Positions 1 through 6,267 of a stretch of DNA of 6,723 nucleotides are shown here, one piece after another (within the stretch, counting starts at the first letter, position 1; each line of letters opens with the position of its first letter). The stretch lies in assembly GCA_002327415.1 (NCBI GenBank), contig DCVU01000006.1, positions 20,711-27,433 on the forward strand, in the 5' to 3' direction. The position numbers and the translations under genes are program-made. This stretch comes from Smithella sp. UBA2180 (GTDB taxonomy: Bacteria; Desulfobacterota; Syntrophia; Syntrophales; Smithellaceae). Below the pieces are notes generated by a model that saw nothing but the letters and a program-made list of their open reading frames with translations, searched no databases and was not told the DNA's origin.

Positions 1-93
1 ATGCGCGGGATCATACTCCGCGAGAATAGCTTGATGATTATTAATGATGTAAGATATCTCCCGTTGGTCGATATGACAATAGTTTACTGACAT
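1..93 (-). CDS. possible start of an unidentified gene running off the left edge
   Basis: An ATG at 93-91 opens a minus-strand frame with no stop for 31 codons up to the window edge. The peptide begins MSVNYCHIDQREIS and continues with a mixed, soluble-looking composition. I do not recognise the family. Against it: there is no clear Shine-Dalgarno sequence before the ATG, the start lies only about 11 nt past the T-rich end of the putative operon terminator, and no room is left for a separate promoter. A plus-strand frame (1-90) is also open here. If real, it would be the next gene downstream of the fdh operon, where accessory genes such as fdhE or fdhD often sit, but nothing visible supports either name. 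Confidence 0.25.
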   Translation of the reverse strand, partial: MSVNYCHIDQREISYIINNHQAILAEYDPAH

Positions 94-103
94 ATACCAA
101 ATA

Positions 104-140
104 ACAAAAGTGGCGCACACCGTATCATGATGCGCGCCAC
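104..140 (-). terminator. Rho-independent terminator of the fdh operon
   Basis: Read on the minus strand, GTGGCGC (140-134) and GCGCCAC (116-110) form a perfect 7-bp GC-rich stem around a 17-nt loop. CTTTTGTTATTT follows, giving an interrupted U-rich tail. It lies 48 nt after the gamma-subunit stop codon, where an operon terminator is expected. The loop is long and the U tract is broken by a G, so efficiency is uncertain. The hairpin itself is clearly visible. Confidence 0.65.
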
Positions 141-187
141 CTGGTCAAATACATCTGTAGATAAACATCAATCTACTTATAGTTGTT

Positions 188-826
188 TTACTTTTTAACA
201 ATCAAAGTACCTTCATGCTCCATTTCTTTGTACCATTTCGGATGCAGCATCCTTAAAACAGGTTTCTCCATATAGCCGCTGATCATCGCTGAAACACTAC
301 CGGGGTTACCGATGGTCCCCAGATAAAGGTGAACAAAAAAGAAAGCAAAAATAACCACAAATCCAAATACATGCAGAGGATATATCCAGTCCACAAGATT
401 TGCCGGTAAATATGAGGGGAACCACATGAAAAATCCCGTGCCAATCATCAACAATCCAAATAAGGCAACCGTCAGGAAGAACATCTTCTGGCCCGGATTG
501 TATTTGCCCGTCTCGGGTACATGATCCAGGTGCCATAAATATCCGCCCGCTGCTTTTATCCATTCCCAGTCTTCCGGAAATACAAAAATACCAGCTTCTT
601 TCCACCACATCAGTATCGCCAGAACCAAGCCTACAGCAAATACTACGGCTGTAATATCATGAACTGTTTTCAATCCGCCGACTCCGCCGAATATAACACC
701 TAATACATTAAGCTCTTTGTACATCATACCTAATCCGGTGTAACACAAAAGAAGGCAGGATATAGCCATAAGCCAGTGTACAAATCTCTCATATAATGAA
801 GTAACTTTAACCAGTTCCTTTTTCAT
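188..826 (-). CDS. fdnI: formate dehydrogenase gamma subunit, cytochrome b556 (FdnI/FdoI type)
   Basis: This is the membrane anchor of a respiratory formate dehydrogenase, 212 aa (E. coli FdnI has about 217). It takes electrons from the beta subunit through two b-type haems and exchanges them with quinone on the cytoplasmic side. Four hydrophobic segments are visible, at about residues 15-35, 55-75, 114-136 and 150-172. Candidate haem ligands are His17 (in RFVHW), His56 (in KTVHD), His152 (in YPLHVFG) and His166 (in FFVHLY). The 14-residue spacing of the last pair matches that of FdnI. The NPGQKMFF motif before the third segment is typical of the family. I start at the ATG at 826-824, not an in-frame upstream ATG at 892, because GGGAGG (835-840) lies 8 nt before it and the upstream start would overlap the beta gene by 65 nt. 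The start follows the beta stop by 1 nt, suggesting translational coupling. Confidence 0.95.
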   Translation of the reverse strand: MKKELVKVTSLYERFVHWLMAISCLLLCYTGLGMMYKELNVLGVIFGGVGGLKTVHDITAVVFAVGLVLAILMWWKEAGIFVFPEDWEWIKAAGGYLWHLDHVPETGKYNPGQKMFFLTVALFGLLMIGTGFFMWFPSYLPANLVDWIYPLHVFGFVVIFAFFFVHLYLGTIGNPGSVSAMISGYMEKPVLRMLHPKWYKEMEHEGTLIVKK

Positions 827-827
827 A

Positions 828-1637
828 CTATACACCTCCCTGCTTCTTGTTGTCTTGATCCATGTGCTCCGGATGAGGTCTATGCGGACCATGTATAAAG
901 TAATGGAGTAACGAACCGCCCACTACACCGCCCGCGGCTAATAGACTCAGGGGCTTGAGCAGATCTTTCCAGATAAACGCGGATGTCGGAACTTTGGGAT
1001 CAACCGCCAGCTCTTCATAAACTTCCGGCTTGAATTGCAGGACATAAATAACGTGTGTCCCATTTACAAATTTATCTCCGTAAACATTGGCGTCGCCTCC
1101 CAGTTTTTCAACCTTCGCGTAGGCTTTCTTGATCATCTCGTCCTTGGGGCCGATAGTCAGTGCTCCTGTCGGACATGATTTAACACAAGCCGGTGGAAGA
1201 TTTTCCTGAAGGCGGGAATAACAAAGATCGCATTTGTAAACTTTTTCTGTTGCTTTGTCATAGCGTGGAATATCAAACGGACAAGCCGATATACATTCCT
1301 TGCAGCCTATGCACTTTTCTCGATGAACGCCCACTGTTTTCATCGGCGTATAATACAGAGCGCCGCTGGGGCAGACTTTCACGCAGGCCGCATCGGTACA
1401 GTGCATGCAGCCGTCTTTGCGGAAGATCCATGTAAAGTTCTTGTCTTTATCTTCATATTCCTGAAAGCGGATCAGCGTCCAGGTATTCCACTGCAAATCC
1501 GGCGGATTCTGGTAGGTTCCGGTTTGTTTTGTCCTCAGACCCGGCAACACATTCCACTGCTTACAGGCCACCTGGCAACCGCGACAGGCGGTGCACAGGG
1601 TTGTATCAATCAATTTTACAAGTTCGTTTCCATTCAT
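828..1637 (-). CDS. fdnH: formate dehydrogenase beta subunit, four-cluster ferredoxin-like protein
   Basis: This is the electron-transfer subunit, 269 aa (E. coli FdnH 294). It relays electrons from the alpha subunit to the cytochrome b subunit. Sixteen cysteines fall in four groups that would bind four [4Fe-4S] clusters: CTACRGCQVAC at residues 15-25, then CMHCTDAACVKVCP, CIGCKECISACP, and a split CDLC...CVKSCP group. There is no signal peptide, as in relatives exported with alpha by the Tat system. One hydrophobic segment at about 229-247 should be the membrane anchor. The C-terminal tail is short and carries five histidines (245, 249, 252, 255, 258). The gene begins 11 nt after the alpha stop, with AGGAGA (1645-1650) overlapping that stop, 7 nt before the ATG. 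All three subunits are therefore in one operon. Confidence 0.96.
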   Translation of the reverse strand: MNGNELVKLIDTTLCTACRGCQVACKQWNVLPGLRTKQTGTYQNPPDLQWNTWTLIRFQEYEDKDKNFTWIFRKDGCMHCTDAACVKVCPSGALYYTPMKTVGVHREKCIGCKECISACPFDIPRYDKATEKVYKCDLCYSRLQENLPPACVKSCPTGALTIGPKDEMIKKAYAKVEKLGGDANVYGDKFVNGTHVIYVLQFKPEVYEELAVDPKVPTSAFIWKDLLKPLSLLAAGGVVGGSLLHYFIHGPHRPHPEHMDQDNKKQGGV

Positions 1638-1648
1638 AGTCTATTCTC

Positions 1649-4600
1649 CTATAACTTGGTTACGTTGACCATGAACGCCTTGTACTCGGGACAAAAGGTG
1701 TTCGCGTCACCAACGGTTGGGGTTAAAAAGTTCGTGCTATCACTGGTGCTGTTCTCGGGATAGAGCCAGCCGTAATTGAAAGGCATGCCGACCTGATGAA
1801 CTGTTTTTCCTTCAATGGTGAAAGGTTTGAAACGCTTGGTCACCATAGCGATGCAAGGCACCTCGCCGCGAGCAGATGAAACCTTAATGCGTTCGCCGTT
1901 TTTAATGCCTTTCTCTGTAGCGAGTTTATCGCCGATTTCTACATAAAGTTCCGGCTGCATTTCGAGGAGCCACGCCTGCCAACGGGTTAACGCGCCGGAG
2001 CACCAGTGCTCCGTGCAGGAATACGTTGTGCAGACATACGGAAAGTTTGCATCGGCATTGGCCCGCTTGTCCAGATCACTCTTGAAGATTTCAATAGCCG
2101 GATTGATGAGCTGTCCGGAGAGAGGATTCTTCGCCAGCGGTCCTTCCAGCGGTTCGTAATGTTCAGGGAACGGTCCTTCAGCCATACCGGGGCCGAACAA
2201 AGCGCCCACACCGTCGGTCTTCATAATGAAGGGGTATTTGCCTTTTTCCTTATTTGCCATCGGCGGCCAGGGACCATCCGCCACATCGCCTTCCCATTTA
2301 TCACCCTTCCATTCCAGAATATTGCGCTTGGAATTGTAAGGCTTGCCGTTTACATCGCAGGATGCACGATTATAAAGAATGCGGCGGTTGAGCGGCCAGG
2401 CGTAAGCCCAATCAGGATAGAGACCTAATCCTGTGGGATCACTCTTGCCGCGCTTGGCCATCTTGTTCAGACCTTTTTCATCGAAACTTCCACATATACA
2501 CCAGTTGCCGGAAGCAGTTGAACCGTCGGCCTTAAGATTACCGAAGGTCGGCACCAACTGGCCTTTCTTGAATAAGGTCGAAGTTTTCTTGACCTTGTCT
2601 TCAATGACTGTATCCTGAAGGAAATAGCCATTGATCTGATGAGATACTTTCAGCGCATCATATCTACCTTTGGCATCCGTATAATCCCACTTGAGATTGA
2701 CGATGGGTTCGGCATTGGGACCGCCTTCTTTTTGGTACAGTTTTTTGATGGCCGCCATAATTTTTATCTCGATTTCGCCCACAGGAATGGCATCGCCGGG
2801 AGATTCGGCGGCTTTATATTTCCACTGTACCCAGCGGCCGGAATTGCTCTGTGAACCTTCTTTTTCCATTGTCGCGGAAGCAGGCAGCAGGAAAACCTCC
2901 GTCTTGACATTCTTGGTATCAACACCGGGACCTCTCCAGAATTGGTAGGTTTCGTTATCGAAAATGTTTTCACCGATGAGAAAATCCAGTTTCTCGAGCG
3001 CCTTGCGGACTTTGGTCGTATTTGGAGAACTTACCGCCGGGTCTGTTCCTACCGCAAAAAGTCCCTTAATCTTGCCCGCGTACATCTTATCAAACAGATG
3101 CATTAATGAGTAATGCTGACCATCGTCGAGCTTGGGCAGCCAGTTATATCCAAAATCATTTTCTTTGGTGGCTTTATCACCCCAGTATGATTTCAAGAAA
3201 CTGACAAAGAATTTCGGATAGTTCTGATAGTAGTTGGCCGACTGGGGATCTTTGGATTCCGGCGTACATTTTTTCAGATAATGTTCCAACGTGTCCAACG
3301 AAGCCGCCGGCATTTTCAGATAGCCGGGCAGAACGTTATAGAGAATAGCGTGATCCGTGGAACCCTGAACATTCGGCTCGCCACGCAGAGCGTTAACGCC
3401 GCCGCCCGCGATACCCATGTTGCCCAAAAGCAACTGGATGATGGACATGGTGCGGATGATCTGGCTGCCGGTGGTGTGGTGCGTCCAACCCAAAGCATAA
3501 CATTCCGTTCCCGCCTTGTTGGCAACGCCGGTGGCACTGTATGCTTGATAAACTTTGATAAGATTTTCTTTGGAAACACCGGTAGTGCTGGAAACCTTAT
3601 CCAACGTGTAACGGGAGTAATGCTTTCGCATCATTTGAAGAACACAACGGGGGTCAGCCAGGGTCATATCGCGTTTGGGAATTCCCTTCTCGTCTTTTTC
3701 CAGCACCCAGGTTGCCTTATCGTATTTTCTTTTTGCGGCATCATAACCAGAGAAAAGACCGTTGTTAAAATTGTAGTCTTTGCCCACGATAAACGAAGCA
3801 TTGGTATAATTGAGCACATAATCTTTGAAATACTTACTGTTCTGAAGAATGTAATTAATCATACCACCCAGAAAAGCGATATCCGTGCCGGAACGAAGCG
3901 GCACATGAAAATCGCAGCGGGCGGATGTACGGGTATAACGGGGATCGACATGAATAATTGTTGCTCCCTTCTCCTTCGCTCTTAATATCCACTTGAAGGC
4001 GATGGGGTGATGCTCGGCAGCATTGCTGCCCATAATAAGAATAACATCTGCATTCTTTAAATCAATATAATGGTTCGTCATCGAACCGCGTCCGAACGAC
4101 TCTCCCAGAGCCGATACTGATGGACTGTGTCAGACACGGGCCTGATGATCGATATAGACCAGACCGAGAGCCCGGCACTTAGCGGTCGCCAGCCAGCACT
4201 CCTCATTATCAATGTTGGAACTGCCCAGATGCGCGACGGTCTCACAGCGGTTGACCAATTCGCCCTTGGCGTTTGTTTTCACAAAACCCTTATCGCGGGC
4301 GTCTTTTATCAGACGGGCAATTCTGGGAATAGCAAAGTCCCAGCTTTTTTCCTCCCATTTATCGCCACCCGGAGCACGATAGAGAACCTTGGTAAGCCTG
4401 TGTTTGTTTGCTTCCGTCAAATCGAAGAACCCCGCGCCCTTGGCGCAAAGCGATCCCTCGTTGATGGGATGGTCGGCGTCGCCTTCAATGTTGATAATCT
4501 TTCCTGTCGCCTTATCCGTACTGCAGACTAGGCCGCAACCGACCGAACAGTAACAGCAGGTCGTTATCGTCTGTTTGGCGATCTTGACCCTGTTCATTTT

Positions 4601-4717
4601 ATCTAACTCATCCGCGTATGCCCTGGTCGGATTAAGATTAAGCCCCAAGCTGGACAGGGCAATCCCGCCTCCGACGGCACCGGACAGAGTTAAAAAACCT
4701 CTTCTCGTAATTTTCAT
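1649..4717 (-). CDS. fdnG: formate dehydrogenase alpha subunit, selenocysteine-containing, Tat-exported
   Basis: This is the catalytic subunit that oxidises formate to CO2 at a bis-MGD Mo (or W) centre on the periplasmic side. Read through one in-frame UGA (4130-4132), the product is 1022 aa with selenocysteine at residue 196, the same position as in E. coli FdnG (about 1015 aa). The context QARV-Sec-HSPSVSALG matches the family closely. Residues 1-35 form a Tat signal (TRRGFLTLSG, then a hydrophobic stretch ending AYA). A [4Fe-4S] motif follows with Cys54, Cys57, Cys61 and Cys91. Other family landmarks are IMGSNAAEHHP, GWTHHTTGSQ, NMGIAGGGVNALRGEPNVQG and a C-terminal dinucleotide-binding domain with CTTYSCTEHWCSG. 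The start is the ATG at 4717-4715, preceded by GGGGAGG (4724-4730) 6 nt away. An in-frame TTG at 4732 lies within this site and is rejected. The host must have selenocysteine insertion factors (not in the window). Whether Mo or W is used cannot be told. Confidence 0.96.
4097..4132 (-). promoter_or_regulatory. UGA selenocysteine codon with downstream SECIS-like hairpin
   Basis: The UGA is at 4132-4130 on the minus strand. Sixteen nt downstream, CGGCTCT (4113-4107) pairs with AGAGTCG (4103-4097), forming a 7-bp stem with one G-U pair and a GGG loop. A weaker outer pairing of GTCC with GGAC on either side could extend it. Bacterial SECIS elements are hairpins inside the coding region just after the UGA that recruit SelB. 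The position fits, although the apical loop is not the E. coli GGUC type. The reading frame stays open and family-like on both sides, which excludes a true stop as the simple reading. Confidence 0.85.
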
Positions 4718-4723
4718 AAAAAG

Positions 4724-4730
4724 CCTCCCC
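4724..4730 (-). promoter_or_regulatory. ribosome binding site of the alpha subunit gene
   Basis: GGGGAGG on the minus strand lies 6 nt before the ATG at 4717. It fixes the start at the MKITRR methionine, so the Tat signal begins directly at the N terminus. The alternative TTG at 4732 would lie inside the ribosome footprint. Confidence 0.85.
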
Positions 4731-4737
4731 AATACCT

Positions 4738-4760
4738 ATGTCAATTTTGGTTTATGTCAA
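4738..4760 (+). repeat. tandem ATGTCAA boxes upstream of the fdh start
   Basis: Two exact copies of TATGTCAA begin at 4737 and 4753, with the core ATGTCAA at 4738-4744 and 4754-4760, 16 bp apart. On the minus strand they read TTGACAT. They are unlikely to be -35 elements for fdh, because the transcript would then begin in or after the ribosome binding site. A protein binding site is the likelier reading. The second box also forms an inverted pair, GTCAA-N12-TTGAC, at 4756-4777. Confidence 0.5.
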
Positions 4761-4797
4761 ACGTGGCATATGTTGACTGAAAGTCATAAAAAAGTCA

Positions 4798-4817
4798 ATA
4801 TGTTTTATAAAACATAT
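4798..4817. repeat. perfect 20-bp palindrome, likely operator
   Basis: ATATGTTTTATAAAACATAT is its own reverse complement over all 20 bases. It lies 80 nt upstream of the fdh start and 146 nt upstream of the ModE-like start. The symmetry fits a homodimeric regulator. It is AT-rich like known ModE sites, which have TATA-type half-sites, but it is not a match to the E. coli ModE consensus as I know it. There is no T-tract in the right place for a terminator. Confidence 0.55.
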
Positions 4818-4898
4818 CTTTATGTGGCTGTTGAACTAAAAATAGTAATGATCAGGCAGAGTTATTATGACAATAAAAAAAGCTGCCAACGAATTTTA

Positions 4899-4926
4899 TT
4901 GACATTTCATATAAATTTTACTTAAT
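4899..4926 (+). promoter_or_regulatory. sigma-70-type promoter of the ModE-like gene
   Basis: TTGACA (4899-4904) is a perfect -35. A 16-nt spacer leads to CTTAAT (4921-4926), a four-of-six -10. The transcript would start near 4933. The -35 coincides with one TTGACAT box, and an inverted ATGTCAA copy lies at 4937-4943 just after the start point, so a box-binding protein could repress this promoter. Confidence 0.5.
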
Positions 4927-4943
4927 AAATAAAATCATGTCAA
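4899..4943. repeat. inverted TTGACAT / ATGTCAA pair around the ModE-like gene promoter
   Basis: TTGACAT at 4899-4905 and ATGTCAA at 4937-4943 are exact inverted copies with 31 nt between them. They match the two boxes near the fdh start. One overlaps the -35 and the other the expected start of transcription, an arrangement typical of autoregulation. Confidence 0.45.
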
Positions 4944-4963
4944 CGCATTAGGGGAAACACCAG

Positions 4964-5305
4964 ATGGAAATCAAGCAAAAGGTTTGGATTGAAAAAAACG
5001 GCAATGTAATTTTTGGCAAGGGACGTGATAACATTCTCAAAGCCATAGATGAACAACACAGCCTCAATGCCGCAGCAAAAAAACTGGGGATGTCCTATCG
5101 CGCGGCATGGGGAAGGCTCAAGGCATCCGAAGAACGCATGGAAATGAAGCTCGTTGAGATTGGCGTCAAGGACAAATCTATGCAGTTGACACAAAAAGCC
5201 CGGGCCATCATCGATCGTTTTGAAAAGCTGGAGAAAGACGTGGAAAACCTCTTACACACGGCAGATAAGGATTTTCAAAAATTGACTCACGATGACGGAG
5301 AATAA
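4964..5305 (+). CDS. stand-alone ModE-type winged-helix regulator
   Basis: This 113-aa protein resembles only the N-terminal DNA-binding half of ModE (about 262 aa in E. coli). Residues 18-66 carry the LysR-like helix-turn-helix, with the core SLNAAAKKLGMSYRAAWGRL at 33-52. LTQKARAIIDRFEKLEKDVE (75-94) corresponds to the family's post-wing helix used for dimerisation. The glycine-rich wing usual before LT is replaced here by GVKDKSM. The MOP/TOBE molybdate-binding domains are absent, so the protein cannot sense oxyanions the way ModE does. It is encoded divergently from a Mo/W-dependent formate dehydrogenase, so control of that operon is the natural inference. AGGGG (4950-4954) precedes the ATG by 9 nt. 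The gene is complete; the usual C-terminal domains do not continue after the stop in any obvious way. Confidence 0.85.
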   Translation: MEIKQKVWIEKNGNVIFGKGRDNILKAIDEQHSLNAAAKKLGMSYRAAWGRLKASEERMEMKLVEIGVKDKSMQLTQKARAIIDRFEKLEKDVENLLHTADKDFQKLTHDDGE

Positions 5306-5387
5306 TTTAGGATTAGAGAAATCTCAATTTCAACAAGAAAAATTACCGCTTATCTTTAAAGACACGTGAAAACTGCCCTCAAAAACG

Positions 5388-6029
5388 TCACGCTTTCAAG
5401 CCTTTTATAATAACACCTACACTTTCTTTAACAGTAGAATGAATTCTTTCCGTACGTTTTATTGGATTACCCGTGAAGAGGTAAAGGGAAATGATGCCAT
5501 TTAACATGCCCCAAATTGCATTTTGCATCTTCCAGACGTTGTCAACTGGAGAAAACTCACCGGAATAAATGCCCTTTCGAATGATTTCAGAAACAACATT
5601 AATATTTTGATTTGTCGACAAAATAAGTTCCGCGTTTTGTTTTTCCGTTAGATTCATCTGGCCTGTTTGCAACATAAAAGTCATAAGTATTCTAAAGAGC
5701 TCAGTATCATCTAAAAAAAAATTAACATAAATCCTTGCATATTCCAGCAACAACTGTGAAGCAGTTGCTTCCGTAGCCGAAAAGTTTATTACTCTTTTAT
5801 AAAGTGCTTGGTTATCGGCAATTAAGATTTGAGCATATATTTCTTCTTTACTCTCAAAACAAAGGTAAATTGATCCCTTACTGACTTCAGATTTGGTAGC
5901 AATATCATCGACTGTTACGGATTTGAAACCCCGCTCAAAGAAAAGCTTTCGCGCTGCTTTCAAAATTGTATTTTTTCGATTTTCTTTTTCTTTTTTCCTT
6001 TTTTCTTCTAAACTCAAATTATTTACCAT
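5388..6029 (-). CDS. TetR/AcrR-family transcriptional regulator
   Basis: This 213-aa protein has typical TetR length. Residues 18-64 form the N-terminal DNA-binding domain: ILKAARKLFFERGFKSVTVD leads into the helix-turn-helix, and VSKGSIYLCFESKEEI (49-64) includes the recognition helix and the usual Y..F.SKEE signature. The first 20 residues are highly charged (KRKKEKENRK). The remainder is a helical ligand-binding and dimerisation domain, too variable to predict an effector. The gene faces the ModE-like gene tail to tail with an 82-nt gap. No transporter, lipid-metabolism or other obvious target lies beside it. Its sequence is clearly more AT-rich than the fdh genes. The ATG at 6029 has no clear Shine-Dalgarno sequence, and no better internal start is visible. 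Confidence 0.9.
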   Translation of the reverse strand: MVNNLSLEEKRKKEKENRKNTILKAARKLFFERGFKSVTVDDIATKSEVSKGSIYLCFESKEEIYAQILIADNQALYKRVINFSATEATASQLLLEYARIYVNFFLDDTELFRILMTFMLQTGQMNLTEKQNAELILSTNQNINVVSEIIRKGIYSGEFSPVDNVWKMQNAIWGMLNGIISLYLFTGNPIKRTERIHSTVKESVGVIIKGLKA

Positions 6030-6047
6030 TATTTATCAATATTTATT

Positions 6048-6111
6048 TTTGATACAAACCAGCGCTACATTTAGTACATGTAAAGTATTATATGTATATT
6101 ATCTTTGATAC
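6048..6111 (+). repeat. TTTGATAC direct repeats flanking the TetR-gene promoter
   Basis: TTTGATAC occurs at 6048-6055 and 6104-6111, 56 bp apart. One copy is in the leader of the TetR-family gene and one overlaps the proposed -35 region. The first sits in a near-symmetric TTTGATACAAA. They could be operator sites for autoregulation, but each is short and the DNA is AT-rich. Confidence 0.25.
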
Positions 6112-6116
6112 TTGAA
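6087..6116 (-). promoter_or_regulatory. probable promoter of the TetR-family gene
   Basis: On the minus strand, TTCAAG (6116-6111) is followed by 18 nt and a perfect TATAAT (6092-6087). The transcript would begin near 6080, giving a leader of about 50 nt. The -35 matches the consensus at only three positions. The surrounding 238-nt spacer (6030-6267) has no reading frame that looks like a gene. Confidence 0.45.
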
Positions 6117-6192
6117 TCTTTCCCTGGGTTAGGGCTGTTTTTTTAAGAAAATTACTACTAATATTTTACAATCAACCCCTATTATGACGATT

Positions 6193-6210
6193 CTGATAAA
6201 TTAATATCAG
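6193..6210. repeat. short inverted repeat CTGATA-N6-TATCAG
   Basis: A perfect 6-bp inverted repeat with a 6-nt AT spacer lies between the peroxiredoxin stop and the TetR-gene promoter. It is too weak and lacks a U-rich tail for a terminator. An operator or chance are both possible. Confidence 0.2.
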
Positions 6211-6267
6211 TATTGTGTCAAGAAAAATCGAAGATGATATTTAATTCTTAATTATTTTTCTTCTTAT

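Larger units (their letters stand above)
4718..4963. promoter_or_regulatory. divergent control region between the fdh operon and the ModE-like gene
   Basis: This 246-nt spacer holds both 5' ends of a divergent gene pair. It is strongly AT-rich and contains four exact ATGTCAA/TTGACAT heptamers, further GTCAA/TTGAC half-sites and a perfect 20-bp palindrome. The minus-strand promoter for fdh is not obvious. The best weak candidate is TTGACT (4798-4793), a 17-nt spacer and CAACAT (4775-4770), which would start the transcript near 4763. The palindrome would then sit just upstream of the -35, an activator-like position. I see no sigma-54 GG/GC promoter and no convincing riboswitch in the fdh leader. 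Confidence 0.6.

Noticed and set aside
1..90. Plus-strand frame open from position 1 to a TGA at 88-90, possibly the end of a gene from the left
   Set aside because: Only 29 codons with no recognisable motif. It competes with the opposite-strand frame in the same DNA, and neither can be settled from this window.
827..892. 22-residue N-terminal extension of the gamma subunit from an ATG at 892
   Set aside because: It would overlap the end of the beta gene in another frame, while a good ribosome site and the family-like N terminus point to the ATG at 826.
3281..3985. Long plus-strand open frame (234 aa) opposite the alpha subunit gene, with other long antisense frames at 2006-2428 and 4127-4531
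   Set aside because: They lie wholly opposite strongly family-like formate dehydrogenase coding sequence and their translations show no recognisable domain. They follow from the codon bias of the real gene.
4130..4132. The UGA as a disabling nonsense mutation producing a pseudogene
   Set aside because: It is at the exact selenocysteine position of the family, with intact conserved sequence after it and a hairpin downstream.
4755..4760. TTGACA (minus strand) as the -35 of the fdh promoter
   Set aside because: With a 17-nt spacer the -10 would be AGGTAT at 4737-4732 and transcription would start inside the ribosome binding site.
4575..4925. Plus-strand frame of 116 aa spanning the fdh start and the divergent spacer
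   Set aside because: It begins antisense to the alpha gene, crosses the regulatory repeats and has no family resemblance or ribosome site.
5306..5387. Possible bidirectional terminator between the ModE-like and TetR-family genes
   Set aside because: A terminator is expected between convergent genes, but the only symmetric stretch, GAGAAATCTC, would give a 3-bp stem. I see no supportable hairpin.
6122..6144. Plus-strand CCCT-GGGTT-AGGG hairpin followed by a run of seven T
   Set aside because: The stem is only 4 bp, and no plus-strand gene ends before it.
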